Assembly (NCBI RefSeq): GCF_051014685.1
Contig: NC_135059.1
Coordinates: 8,990,001 to 9,054,000, forward strand
DNA length: 64,000 nucleotides
From: Ptiloglossa arizonensis
Lineage: Eukaryota; Arthropoda; Insecta; Hymenoptera; Colletidae
Direction: 5' to 3'
The translations under genes and the position numbers were made by a program. Every line of letters begins with the position of its first letter. The stretch's first letter is position 1. The notes beneath the pieces are model-generated. The model worked only from the letters and a program-made list of their open reading frames with translations, made no database searches and was not told the origin of the DNA. Positions 21,351 through 32,490 of this stretch are shown here, piece after piece.

Positions 21351-21353
21351 TGA

Positions 21354-21763
21354 TAATACCAATAACGATGTATACACGAGTTGTGATTTGTTTGGACGCA
21401 AAGGCAAATGTATAAAATGGAAAATAAACGTAAAGAAAGAATGATTATTTCACAGAGTTGTCGATATCTGGACTAAACATAACCTTTAGGAATTCTAAGA
21501 ATCAACAGTGACCAGATCATCAAATTTGGGACAGTTGAATTAGGTTATGTCTGGGTTAGGTAATAATACCAATAACGATGTATACACGAGTTGTGATTCG
21601 TTTGGACGCAAAGGCAAATGTATAAAATAGAAAATAAACGTAAAGAAAGAATGATTATTTCACAGAGTCGTTGATATCTGGACCGAACATAACCTTTAGG
21701 AATTCTAAGAATCAACAGTGACCAGGTAATCAAATTTGGGACAGTTGAATTAGGTTAGGTCTG
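21354..21763. repeat. 210-bp tandem duplication, nearly identical
   Basis: TAATACCAATAACGATGTAT starts at 21354 and 21564. The copies differ at only a handful of positions across GTTGTGATTTGTTTGGACGC, AAAATAAACGTAAAGAAAGA and CTAAGAATCAACAGTGACCA. This is a recent event. Confidence 0.95.
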
Positions 21764-21990
21764 GGTTGGATCAGTGGAAAAGTTGTTAAAACGTTGAATT
21801 AGGTTAGGTCTGGGTTAGATCGGTGGAAAAGTTGTTAAAACGTTGAATTAGGTTAGGTCTGGGTTAGATCAGTGGAAAAGTTGTTGAAACGTTGAATTAG
21901 GTTAGGTCTGGGTTAGATCAGTGGAAGAGTTGTTAAAACGTTGAATTAGGTTAGGTCTGGGTCAGACCAGTGGAAAACTCGTTAAAATGT
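21744..21990. repeat. 49-bp minisatellite with TTAGGTTAGG core
   Basis: Five tandem units of GTTGAATTAGGTTAGGTCTG followed by a GGTTAGATCAGTGGAAAAG-like stretch and TTGTTAAAAC. The last half-unit is diverged. Each unit contains two TTAGG words, the arthropod telomere motif, but the array is interstitial and the period is 49 bp, not 5 bp. It grows directly out of the end of the 210-bp duplication, whose terminal sequence is the first unit. Confidence 0.93.
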
Positions 21991-22480
21991 CCATGTTCGA
22001 GAGTCAGTTTCAGTAAATTCAATCGTTGCATATTTTCTGTTTGTGAAAACAGTAGATCACAGTGGCTCTGAAGTGTGTTTCGAAGTTCGTCGTTTCAATT
22101 TTCGTAGCTTTAAACGGAGCTTTGCATTGGTTACGTTCTAAAATCATCTGTCCCTTGCTGATTAGTTTTTCAAGAGTGTTCCTCCTATAGTACACCCCTG
22201 TATTATTATTATCGAGTGTCCAGGTTGTACACTTTGTCGATTTTAGGAAATTTCGAACGATACATTAAGGTATTTCACAGGGGCGAACGTCGAAGTGCTT
22301 TATATTCGGAATTTGAAATTCGGATACGGGGAACCTTCGCATGAAAAATTGAAAACTAGATGCGTGGCTCTCTTTCGATCTTCTCGGTTTCGCTCGGTGT
22401 TTTCCCGAACTACTACGACATGCAGGGGTGATGTACGGTTCGTCGAAGAATCGAAAAGGGGGTGATTTCTCTCGCGAACT
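21991..22480. other. unique sequence
   Basis: AT-rich to balanced. No splice pair or long ORF. Confidence 0.3.
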
Positions 22481-24515
22481 TTCGCGTTACTTTCGAGCTC
22501 TCTGTTCGATTGCGTTTGAAACTACGTGCTCCACGTAGCATTCGGTGTATTCCTCGACTACGAATATCACCGATACACGGATTGCCAGGTCCCAGAACTG
22601 GCGATTCGTGCAACCGTAGTTAAGGCGAATTATAGAATATAATTGTATACGTGTATACAATATAGCTCGATAGAATTATTTTGCAATCGAGTTCCGTGTC
22701 GCGAACTTACGTTTCACACTCTGCTTTTCGTTACGAGTAATCATCGACACGTTGATCTCGAGTTTGATCTGAGCCTGATATATATATGACAATCACGAAA
22801 TGTAGTAATGATGTCCAGTTCGTGGAAAAATCGAAAAAGTGTGATTTCTTTCGCGAACGATCGTGTTGTTTCTGATACAACAGCTCTATATTCGATTAGA
22901 TTAAATAACTAGGATTTATTCTTACGAATGACGGTCTCGATTTCAAATTTCAAGTGATCAAGATTCTATAAAGACATTGAAAACGTGGCAAGATCTTAGA
23001 ACAGTAAAATTATTCGATTTCATAGACAATTTGCGTTCCCGGACAAATTGAAAAGGGATGATACAAAAGCTCTCTATTCGATGAGATTGGATGACTACGC
23101 TTTATTCCTTGCTGGGAACATCGCCGATATATCAGTTTCAAGTCTTACCGTTTCGTTTCAGCGTGAAATGGACACACAACACGATACGATACTTTCCATT
23201 CGATCACTCTAGAAACTATTCTACACGCTCTATCCTTCGCTCTAAATATCACCGATACGTCCAACCTTAAGTTCTAGATCCGTTTAACGGTTCGACAACT
23301 CTAAAAACTACTCTACACGCTCTATTCTTCGCTCCAAATATCACCGATACGTTAATCTTAAGTTTCAGGGTTGTTTAGTACGACCATAAGACGAACTCCC
23401 AATACGATACGATACTTTCCATTCGACGACTCTAGAAACTACTCTATACGCTCTATTCTTCTCTCTAAATATCACCGATACATCCAATCTTAAGTTCTAG
23501 AACCGTTTAGCGCCACTGTAGCTAAGATAGACTCTCAACACGATACGTAACTCCATTTGACAACTCTAGAAACTACTCTAGTTGCTCTATCCTTCACTCC
23601 AAGTATCATCGATATGTTAATTTTAAGTTTCAGGATCGTTTAGTGCGATCGTTTAGTGCGTACGACGAACTCCCGACCCGATGCTCTCCATTCGACAACT
23701 CTAGGAACTACTCTCTATATTCTATATTCTTTACGTTACTCTCTATGTTCTATATTCTTTACTTTACTCTATGTGCTCTATCCTTCGCTCTAAATATCAC
23801 CGATACACGAATCTCAAGTTCCATAACCGTTTAGCGCGAGCCTAGTCAAGACAGACTCCCAACGCGACACTAAACTCTCCAATTCGACGACTCTAGAAAC
23901 TACTCTACGTGCTCTATCCTTCGCTCCAGATATCACCGATACACCAATCACAAGTTCTAGAACCGTTTAGCGCGACATTGGGTATTGTACGACATACTCC
24001 CAACGCGACACTAAACTCTCCATTCGACGACTCTAGAAACTGCTCTACGTGCTCTATCCTTCGCTCCAGATATCACCGATACACGAATCTCAAGTTCCAT
24101 AACCGTTTAGCGCGACATTGGCTATTGTAAGACAGACTCCCAACGCGACACTAAACTCTCCATTCGACGACTCTAGAAACTACTCTACACGCTCTATCCT
24201 TCGCTCTAAATATTACCGATACATCCAATCTTAAGTTCTAGAACCGTTTAACGGTTCGACAACTCTTGAAACTACTCCATTCGACAACTCTAGAAACTAC
24301 TCCATTCGACAACTCTAGAAACAACTCTACACGCTCTATCCTTCGCTTCAGATATCACCGATACACGAATCACAAGTTCTAGAACCGTTTAGCGCGACAT
24401 TGGCTATTGTACTCCCAACGCGACACTAAACTCTCAATTCGACGACTCTAGAAACTACTCTACGTGCTCTATCCTTTGCTCCGAATATCACCGATCCATC
24501 CCACCCAAGTCCCAG
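22480..24515. repeat. ~140-bp satellite array, about 13 units
   Basis: Diagnostic blocks recur in order: CTCTCCATTCGACGACTCTA, GAAACTACTCTACGTGCTCT, ATCCTTCGCTC, AATATCACCGATACA, AAGTTCTAGAACCGTTTA and GCGACATTGG. AACCGTTTAG anchors lie near 23825, 23961 and 24101, a period of about 140 bp. Left-hand units (22480-23150) are heavily diverged and right-hand units similar. Short duplications of CTCCATTCGACAACTCTAGA at 24240-24310 show local slippage. Confidence 0.93.
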
Positions 24516-24516
24516 A

Positions 24517-24978
24517 ATGACGCAAGACGTTGATGCGTCCCGATACAAATATTATCGCGCCTGTTCGACTATATTCAATTTAGCGTCGCACGTGTCGTAC
24601 AAACGATCCGAACGGCGCACCGTACGTCTGTCTGCTTTCCTCGGTTATTTAAGGGGTCACGACACATACAAACCGTACATAACTACACACACATGGACAC
24701 ACCCGTGTACAAACGGCCGTAGACGTACGCAAACGTATATAACGCGAGCCAGAAGTCTTTCACTGCCACGCGCATACGCCACTGTGCGTAGATACGGTAC
24801 TCCAAAGTTATTTCGCGGGGGGCTACCGACCTGCTCCCTATGCACATACAATTTCCCTATGTACGAGGACCAGGACTGCGCGCGTGTCTACGCGAGGGGA
24901 GAAGCACACGAACGGAGGAGAACAGGAGACGGAGAAATATGCGACACCGCCCAGAGATCGACAGAGAGAGAGAGATAG
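24517..24978 (+). CDS. unsupported 153-codon ORF
   Basis: This is the longest ATG-initiated ORF outside an obvious tandem array. It starts at the right edge of the 140-bp array and ends in a GA microsatellite. Residues are Arg/Thr/Tyr-rich with no signal peptide, domain or motif that I recognise, and no splice context. The region contains an ACACACATGGACACACC-type microsatellite. Listed so it can be tested; I favour a chance ORF in CpG-rich DNA. Confidence 0.12.
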   Translation: MTQDVDASRYKYYRACSTIFNLASHVSYKRSERRTVRLSAFLGYLRGHDTYKPYITTHTWTHPCTNGRRRTQTYITRARSLSLPRAYATVRRYGTPKLFRGGLPTCSLCTYNFPMYEDQDCARVYARGEAHERRRTGDGEICDTAQRSTERER

Positions 24979-25060
24979 AGATAGAGAGAGAGGGTTTGGA
25001 ATGAGGGACGGATAGTGGAGCGATAGAGGGTAGGAGGAGAGCGAGAGATACGTAGAGTAC
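24955..25060. repeat. GA-rich microsatellite
   Basis: GACAGAGAGAGAGAGATAGA and similar purine runs, continuing more loosely to 25060. Confidence 0.85.
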
Positions 25061-25254
25061 CATCGGTACTATGCAGAAAGAGAAGCAGAAGGGGTGGACG
25101 GACCCGGAGCAGGGGCGCGAAGGGGTACGAGCGTAATATCGGAACCCCAAACGGTAATCGATATCACATATATCTCTCGCGATGTATATTCAACCATCCT
25201 GCACGGTTTTCCGAAAGGAACCCCTTAATAAAACTACTTACGAGACCCGGACGT

Positions 25255-25350
25255 CTCTCTGGTGGTTCTACTTTCTCTCTCTCGCTCTCTCTTTTTCTCT
25301 TTTTCTCGTTTGGTATCACTCTTTCTCCCTTTCGTCTCCTTTTCGTTCGT
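25255..25350. repeat. CT-rich microsatellite
   Basis: CTCTCTCTCGCTCTCTCTTT followed by TTCTC repeats. Flanking sequence 25060-25250 and 25350-25790 is GC-rich and unique, with a T run at 25590-25605 and no supported gene. Confidence 0.8.
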
Positions 25351-25789
25351 TGGTTTCTCGTCCATTTCGTTCGTATATTGCTACCGGCCTAAGAGAGCCG
25401 AACGGTTCGGCTTTTACGAAGGAAATACGAAGAGTCTACGCCCTTAGACGGTTGGTATACCGCGCCGTGGCTCGCGAGAAATATTAAAACGCGTCTGAAA
25501 CGATCCAGCCTCCTTTGGGACGCGGCTTCGAAGTCCACCGATTAACGAGCGCGTGTAATAAAGTTTCGTTCGGGGAGAAGCTTTGCCTTTTTTTTTTTTT
25601 TGCTTTACCAGAGACGCGTCCGTTGCGAGACTCTGCGAAGAGTGTTCTCGCGAACGTCGGTGGAAATCTTTGTTCGTTCACCGGGATTCGATCGCGTTCA
25701 AATAACTGAGGGTGATTCCTGAATGTGTGTTCGTGCTTCCGGTGGCGAGTCTAGGAAATTGAAATAAAGGGAAAACGTCTTACGAAGAT

Positions 25790-26625
25790 ACTGTTTTACT
25801 AAGTTCTAGATTGTTTATTTTTCGAGTTGGGAAGAATCGAAGAATATTTCATTTTTTGTTATTAATTACTAGGAAATTTTATGCAGGGTGAGTTGTAAAT
25901 GCAGGTCTATACTTCAGAGGGTGCATCTATGCATTGAAATAGATTAAAAATACGTTTTACCAAGTTCTGGATTCTTTACTTTTCGAGTTGGGAAGAATCG
26001 AAGAACATTTTATTTTTAGTTATTAAATACTAGGAAATTTATGCAGGGTGAGTTCTATATGCAGGTCTATACTTTAGAGGGTGCATCTATGCATTGAAAT
26101 AGATTAAAAATACGTCTTACAAAGATACCATTTTACTAAGTTCTAGATTGTTTATTTTTCGAGTTGGGAAGAATCGAAGAATATTTTATTTTTAGTTATT
26201 AATTACTACGCAAATTTATGCAGGGTGATTGGTATATGCATCTTCATACTTCAGAGGGTGCATCTAACGCATTAAAATAGATTAAAAATATGTTTTACCA
26301 AGATACTATTTTACTAAGTTCTAGATTCTTTATTTCTCGAGTTGGGAAGAATCGAAGAACATTTTATTTTTAGTTATTAAATACTAGGAAATTTTATGCA
26401 GCGTGAGTTGTAAATCTATTTCCATATTTTAGAGAACGAATCGTTAAAATACGTTAAAAATACATCTTATGAAAGTATGTTCTGCATTTCTTACTTTTCG
26501 AGTTAGAAAGAATCGAGAAATGTTTTATTTTTAGTTTAATAATTAAAATAAGTAGTATTTAATAATACTACGAAAATTTATGCAGGATGATTCGTAAATG
26601 GATTAAAAATATATCTTACTTTAGC
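25790..26625 (+). repeat. 160-180-bp satellite, family A, array 2
   Basis: TTCTAGATT anchors at 25804, 25965, 26141 and 26319 with a diverged copy near 26479. Units contain TCGAGTTGGGAAGAATCGAA, TTTTATTTTTAGTTATTAA, TTTATGCAGGGTGA and GAGGGTGCATCTATGCATTG. The reverse complement of the 1-860 array shares these words, so this is the same family in inverse orientation with a longer unit. Confidence 0.93.
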
Positions 26626-27960
26626 AAGAATTGAAAAAAATATTCAAAGCGTCCATCCCGTACCTCGATACACTTAATTTTTGATCGAATCTGGTTATTA
26701 TAATAACAGTTAACGTTAAAAATAATCCATTTATTATTCAAGTCCTACTGAATGAACCTTTTCACGTTTTACAAGAATTCACAACATTGTAAGAGGTAAG
26801 ATACAAAAGGAGATATCGTGTTAAGCTGGATAGGATTGTTGTAATTGTTTGTAAAATATTTTGTAAGTGTATTTTGTAAAATGTATTAGTTTGTAAAGTT
26901 CGATGATGAATTTTACCGACAAGATGAGTAAATATCGTGCATTGGCATAGGAATATTTTCTGAATTCGAGCGAAATGATTCGTTCTCTAAGAGGGGATAT
27001 TCAGAAATATTGTTTTCCTATAATTAAGTATACATATAGGCAGGTATCGTGTATAAACCCTATAGAAAAGCGTAGAGAGATTTCTGAGATGGAGACTCGT
27101 TGATCAAGCCTGTATCTGGTCCACGATCTTCGAAATTCATTTTCTCGAGAACGAAGCACCGAGTAAAAAAAATTCGATTCCACGTTTCGACTCATTTTTC
27201 TGTAATACGTAAAATCAGTTCCTCGTAGGTTATATCCTGTTCAAGAGTCGTCTAGACGTTCCATCGAGTTAGGTATTGGACGAACCACGTAATTTAACTT
27301 TGAATTTCGATAAAACTTATACCGTGTAAATTTTGTCCTACGTGTGTCTCGTCACAAGATGGACACTTTGATCATTTTCCTTAATTCTTCGTAACTTGAA
27401 AATCAAAGAATATGGAACGTGTATTCGTGAAACGTTTTTTTACTTATTTCAACACACAGGTTCACCCCTCGAACTATCAACACGCGTTTGTGGATTACCT
27501 TGTGTAATTTCGCATGGTATTTATTAACTAAAACCTTCATTTACCTGATTTCGATCCCCCATAGAAGCTACGAGCAAGAATCCAGAGTCAAAACCATTCT
27601 ATGTATCGAGTTAAGAAGAAAGTATAAACAATATTTTCACAATCCAATAGTAAATGCTCCCTGGTATGCCAGGATCGATGCAAATAATTAAACTTTCGTT
27701 TCGTACAGGAAGAAATCATTTACAAATATTTCTAAATGTTCAATAACAGCCACAGCCAATAAAGAAGAGAATTGAAAAAGGAAAATAGAAAATTTTCTCC
27801 ACAGTGAAAGACGTTAATCGTTCAATGAAATTTCTATCAGAGAAGAATCTAAAATTAAATATATACGTAAAATTAATTATGTATAATATTGTATAATTAT
27901 GTATATAAATATAATTATAATTACGTTATTCAATATAGATAATTATAAGATCGATCTCGA
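26626..27960. other. AT-rich unique sequence
   Basis: Includes short TTTTGTAA-type repeats at about 26835-26900. Only small AT-rich ORFs. A fragment near 27390-27480 (AATTCTTCGTAACTTGAAAA, ACACACAGGTTCACCCCTCG) may be a relic of family A in the 1-860 orientation. Confidence 0.35.
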
Positions 27961-28072
27961 GGAAAATCCACTCTCGTCCATCCCGAATTACTCGCCCCGG
28001 ATTCTAGTTCGCGAAACGCCCGCAATTATGTCCGCGAGTATACGCTTTCGAGTCGAGGATACGATTTCAGAA

Positions 28073-28152
28073 TTCTCTCTCTCTCTCTTTCTTTCTCTTT
28101 CCCTCTCTTTCTTTCATTTTCTCTCTCTTTTTCTCTTTCTTTCTCCATTGTG
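28073..28152. repeat. CT-rich microsatellite
   Basis: About 80 bp of CTCTCT/CTTTCT. It encodes the Ser/Leu/Phe tail of the 84-codon plus ORF, which is therefore an artefact. Confidence 0.9.
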
Positions 28153-28590
28153 AGCCGCTGACCGCGCGAACGCGATCGTATTTGCATACATCGCGTTGTA
28201 ACGAGACCATCGGCGCGAAAGAGCCTTGAAAATTTGCCCCGAGATCAAGATCTCGTCGCGGACGACAAGAAAACGTGCCATCCGAGGGAATGGAGGCGTT
28301 AACGAGTCGGTGATCGCGAATCGGTGAATCGGGGCGCGAAAAGAAGGAATGAATACGAAATTAATAGTATTCCGCGAAAGTGCATCCTGGCGCGACTGCA
28401 TGCACTCGTGTGCACCAAGAAAGTCTTCGCGCCTTCGTCGACTTTTCTCTCGGGTTCGCTTCTCTGTTATCCCCCGCTTCTGTTCACGGCCCTATTTCAA
28501 CTTCTTTCTTTCATTTTCGTTATTTTCCAACGATTTTCCACCTAGCCTCGTTATAAGTTTCGGTGTCGAATTCGATTAACGTAATCGGAA
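28153..28590. other. GC-rich unique island
   Basis: CpG-rich to about 28480. A 95-codon minus ORF and overlapping plus ORFs cover it; no paired splice sites. A regulatory island is possible. Confidence 0.3.
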
Positions 28591-28649
28591 AAATAAACTC
28601 AATTCTATGTGTAAGAAGTGACTGATGTTAGCAAGAGCAGATTGTGGAG

Positions 28650-28733
28650 AGTAATGGGTGTACATATTGTATTTTGATTAGATATTGTTGTATCTTATAT
28701 CTGGTGTATCAATGAATAGATACACCCGTTACT
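28650..28733. ncRNA. 84-bp hairpin, miRNA-precursor-like or mini-MITE
   Basis: Outer arms AGTAATGGGTGTA (28650-28662) and TACACCCGTTACT (28721-28733) pair over 13 bp with one G.U. Pairing resumes after two mismatches for four more pairs (TATT with AATA). A second small stem (AGATAT.. ATATCT) sits in the loop. Size and shape fit either a microRNA precursor or a very short inverted-repeat transposon. The arm sequence is not one of the conserved insect microRNAs I know. Confidence 0.35.
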
Positions 28734-28980
28734 TTTCTCGTTTCGTCCATGATTTGACACTAGACTACCGACAGATTTATTAATATTAAAGTATATATTA
28801 TACACGTATCTAAAAGAAAATCAATCGACGAGGAGAAAGAAGAATTTACTAAATTGATCACACGAATAGAAAAATCGTAACGTCTTTGGAATACGTACCA
28901 TGGAATTTAAAGTAAATTATTCTATTATGAAAGCAGGTGGAACCAGTAATTTTAACCGATTGGTAAATCTAGTGTTAAGC

Positions 28981-29232
28981 TACGTGTCCATTCGAGGGTA
29001 AAACTATCGCGAGTTGTTCTGGAGAGTGTTTTTCGTCAATGGGGACGAAGGTCTAAGGGCGACTGTTCGACTCTGAAAGTCTCCATTGGCGAGAAGCACT
29101 TTCGAGAGCAACTCACCAGTTTTACTCTCGAATAAGTAAAGAGTGATTGTTCGAGTCTGAAACGTAGCCTCCATTGGTGAGAAACACTCTCGAGAGCAAC
29201 TCGCGACAGTCTTATTTCAAAATGGACACGTA
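28981..29232. mobile_element. 252-bp inverted-repeat element (MITE candidate)
   Basis: The first ~62 bp (TACGTGTCCATT.., GCGAGTTGTTCTGGAGAGTG, ..CAATGG) are an imperfect inverted copy of the last ~62 bp (CCATTGGTGAGAAACACTCT, GAGCAACTCGCGA, ..AATGGACACGTA). TA lies at both outermost positions, as in TA-targeting Tc1/mariner MITEs. Internally a TGTTCGA(C/G)TCTGAAA to CAACTC block is directly repeated. The element is too short for a transposase. It spans a 75-codon minus ORF that I reject. Confidence 0.65.
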
Positions 29233-30095
29233 CACCGGCCCACGAGAGTGAAAAACTGAACATTTCTTTGCAAGAAAATTGTTGCTCTATCTGGCACGAT
29301 AGCGAAGTTATACAGAAAAAAATTGTTGCAAGCTCTCTAATCGTACGAAGCGAAATAGAGCAAAAAATTTTCTTTCCAAGTTTCTTTTTTTTTCAGCAAA
29401 AAACTAAAAAGAATTTTTAGTTTTTAATCCTCTATCATTCTACTGTGGGAATGGACCCAGAAGTAACTGTATTAAACGAATGAAAAATTATTGAATTTTC
29501 CGCGGACTGATTCTCGTACACTCGAGAACATTTTTTATCGATAAAAATATCGTGTCACGTGAGGCCCAGTATGCTTTCCACGCGCACGAACTTTCATTAA
29601 AATCAGACTCGTATGTGAGGGGACTTTCTTCATAGTAGATCGTATGAATACTTTCGTGGCCCACTAAGCTTTACAGATGCGATTCGGCGAACAAAAATTT
29701 TCTTTCAAAAGAATGTTCAGTTTTTAGTTCTCTTAAAATTGTATTAAAAGAATGAATCAATGTTGAATTTCCAGGGTTTAATTTAATCGTCACGAGGACA
29801 TTTTTGGTCGACAAAAACAATTGGGTCATAAGCCAATGAAGTTTCATTAAAATCAGACTTATAGGTTAGGGAATTTTTCTTGTAATACTTTTATGAAACA
29901 CTGCAGGGTAGAATATTTAAATTGAATAAGATTAATTTAATGAAATCTGTTGGTAGTCTAGTGTTAATTTTCAAATGTGAAAATTAACACCAAGAATTCG
30001 ACTTATTTTTCCTATTACGTTGAACTCAACGAACGACCAGCACTTGAAAATCGATCGAGTTCCAACCCCCTTAATATTGTTCTTCCTTTGTATAA
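29233..30095. repeat. old ~285-bp two-copy duplication in AT-rich DNA
   Basis: Segments at about 29470-29660 and 29740-29920 share TTAAA(C/A)GAATGAA, a TTGAATTTCC-like word, GAGAACATTTTT/GAGGACATTTTT, and TTTCATTAAAATCAGACT. The second copy is decayed. The remainder of the interval is AT-rich without features. Confidence 0.55.
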
Positions 30096-30099
30096 ATGT

Positions 30100-30855
30100 A
30101 TATCTATATTTTCAGAGGGCGAATCTACGCACTAGAATAGAGAAAAGAAACATCCTATGAAAATGTTTTATATTTCTTACTTTACAAGTTAGGAAGAATC
30201 GAAGAATATTTTACTTTTAATTATTAAATACTACGCAAATTTATGCAGGGTGATTCGTATATGTCTATCTATACTTCAGGGGGGAGAATGTACGCATTAA
30301 AATAGAATAAAAATACGTCTTACGAAGACATGTTTTTTACTTTATATTCCTAACGTTAGAATTAGGAAAAATCGAAGAAAATTTTATTTTTAGTTATTAA
30401 ATACTACTAAAGTATATAATGTGTGTCTATACTTCAGGGGGAGAATCTACGCATTAAAATGGAGCAAAAATACGTCTTACGAAGACATGTTCTTTACTCT
30501 ATATTCTTTACGTTAGAATTAGGAGGAATCGAAGAAAATTTTATTTTTAGTTATTAAATACTATTGTAGTATGCAATGTGTGTCTATACGTCAGATTGGA
30601 GAATCTACGCATTAAAATAGAATAAAAATACGTCTTACGAAGACATGTTTTTTACTCTATATTCCTTACGTTGGAATTAGGAAGAATCGAAGAAAATTTT
30701 ATTTTTAGTTATTAAATACTATTAAACTATATAATATGTGTCTATACTTCAAGGGGACAAATCTACGCATTAAAATGAATCGAGAATACACTCTACAAAA
30801 GTATATTTCACATTCCTTACATTTCGAGTTACGAAGCATCGAAGAAAATATTCCA
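30100..30855 (+). repeat. 150-175-bp satellite, family A, array 3
   Basis: GAA(G/A)(A/C)ATCGAAGAA anchors near 30192, 30366, 30523, 30682 and 30834. The first unit retains TTTATGCAGGGTGATTCGTA like the other family A arrays; later units have lost it and instead carry TGTGTCTATACTTCA. Middle units are nearly identical, indicating recent homogenisation. Confidence 0.92.
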
Positions 30856-30929
30856 ACCGTCCATCTCGCGCCTCGAGATTAATTAATTCAACCGATTTAT
30901 GAATAAAAATTCAACTTATTTTTTCCTTT

Positions 30930-31520
30930 ACCTTAAACTCGACGAACCTGAAGGTACCTGAAGATCGAGCGTGTACCAAGCCCAGGTGAGTCGAGATATT
31001 GTTCTTCCAGTGTCGTCTCGTGATAACTCGTAGCGCTCGTCACGACTCGTTCGCAGAAATTGCTTCTCGCTCCGGTTTGCCGCGCGTTATTGCGTCGCAC
31101 TGTCCGATTCGATTTGTTTTTCAAATGTTGCGCACGTCGAGGTGAACGACGACGTCGCGTTTGACGGATTTATCGACGCAACGATCCCGTACCAACGAGA
31201 CGAAACGAGACATACGAACGGAGCTTGGGTTCCTTTCGTCGAACGCGGATCGAATTTATGCCATCTTGTACCCGGATACGCCATTTCCTCGACGAGAGTT
31301 CGTTAAAACGACCGTGCGACCTCGTTAAAGCGTCGCGACATCAATCAGCCTGGATAACCGTATTTACACCAGCGACAGCGATCGATCGATCGATCGAAAA
31401 ACTGTCGATTCGCGGTACCAACCCCTGTCCTCCGTGGATGAAACTAATAAACGGTTACCAACGGTACGTGGTGTTTCCTCCGTCTGCGTCTCTCTGCTTG
31501 TAGTTGCATCGGGAAATGCA
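30930..31520. other. CpG-rich island with (ATCG)n
   Basis: Balanced unique DNA with a CAG|GTGAGT donor-like site at 30985/30986 and a perfect ATCGATCGATCGATCG run at about 31381-31396. No acceptor was found that would make the donor part of an open exon of useful length. A 92-codon plus ORF begins at TTG, not ATG. Confidence 0.35.
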
Positions 31521-31964
31521 TTTTTGATGAACTTCGCGAGGAAAGAGGGGATTCTGATCTGGAATCTTTGACAAAAATCGATTTTCGTGTTTGTGATTTT
31601 TTTCACTCGACGAAAGTCCTCGAAAATATTTCTGCCAATGTGCGTTACCGAATTTAAAAATATAATTTCATTTTAGGAAAGTGTACGTTATTGAAATGTT
31701 CTCGTACCTTGAGAATTTTTCTGACGACGAATATTGCGACGGATAAGAACGAAGAAGGAAATTATAAGCGTTCGGGGACGGGGGTAGTATTCTACTCTGG
31801 AATTTTCACGAATCGATTTTCTTTTTAAATTTCATTTTCTAGAAGCACGCGTTCTTGGAAGTATTTCGGGTAACGAATATTGTCGGATAAGAGATAATAA
31901 TGACATTATGAGCGTTTGAAAAGAATGTACGTGTTACAGGGTACCGTAACGATGGATATTTCGC
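31521..31964. other. AT-rich unique sequence
   Basis: Loose internal similarity between 31590-31750 and 31800-31930 (TTTCATTTT, ATATT.C(G)GATAAGA) hints at an old duplication. No gene. Confidence 0.3.
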
Positions 31965-32490
31965 TTTTGGGATGATTCGAAGATCATTCAAAATTTTCAA
32001 AACGACTTGAAGATCATTCGAAACGTTCGAAACGTCTCAAAGATTATTGAAAATTCTCAAAACTACAAGAAGATCGTCAAAAACTTTCAAAATTACTCGA
32101 AGATCATCTAAAACGTTCAAGATGTCTCACAGATCATCTGAAACTCTCAAAATGACTCGAAGATCGTCAAAAACTTTCAAAATGACTCGAGGGTTATCCA
32201 AAACTTTCAAAACGACTTGAAGATCATCCAAAACTTCCAAGACGATTCGAAGATCATTCAAAACATCCAAGACGATTCAAACATCATCGAAAACTCTCAA
32301 AACGACTCGTAGATCATTCAAAACTTTCAAAACGACTCGAAGATCTTCTAAACCGTCCAAGACATCTTAAAGGTCATCCAAAACTCTCAAAAGGACTCTA
32401 AGACCATCCAAAACGATTCGAAGACCATTCAAATTTTCCAAAACGACTCGAAAATCATCCAAACCCTCAAAAACGGTTCACAAAACCATC
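31965..32490. repeat. 30-bp minisatellite, about 17 copies
   Basis: Unit ACGACTCGAAGATCAT followed by a CCAAAACTTTCAAA-like stretch, repeated with moderate variation. Its right end grades into a GC-rich island. Confidence 0.93.
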
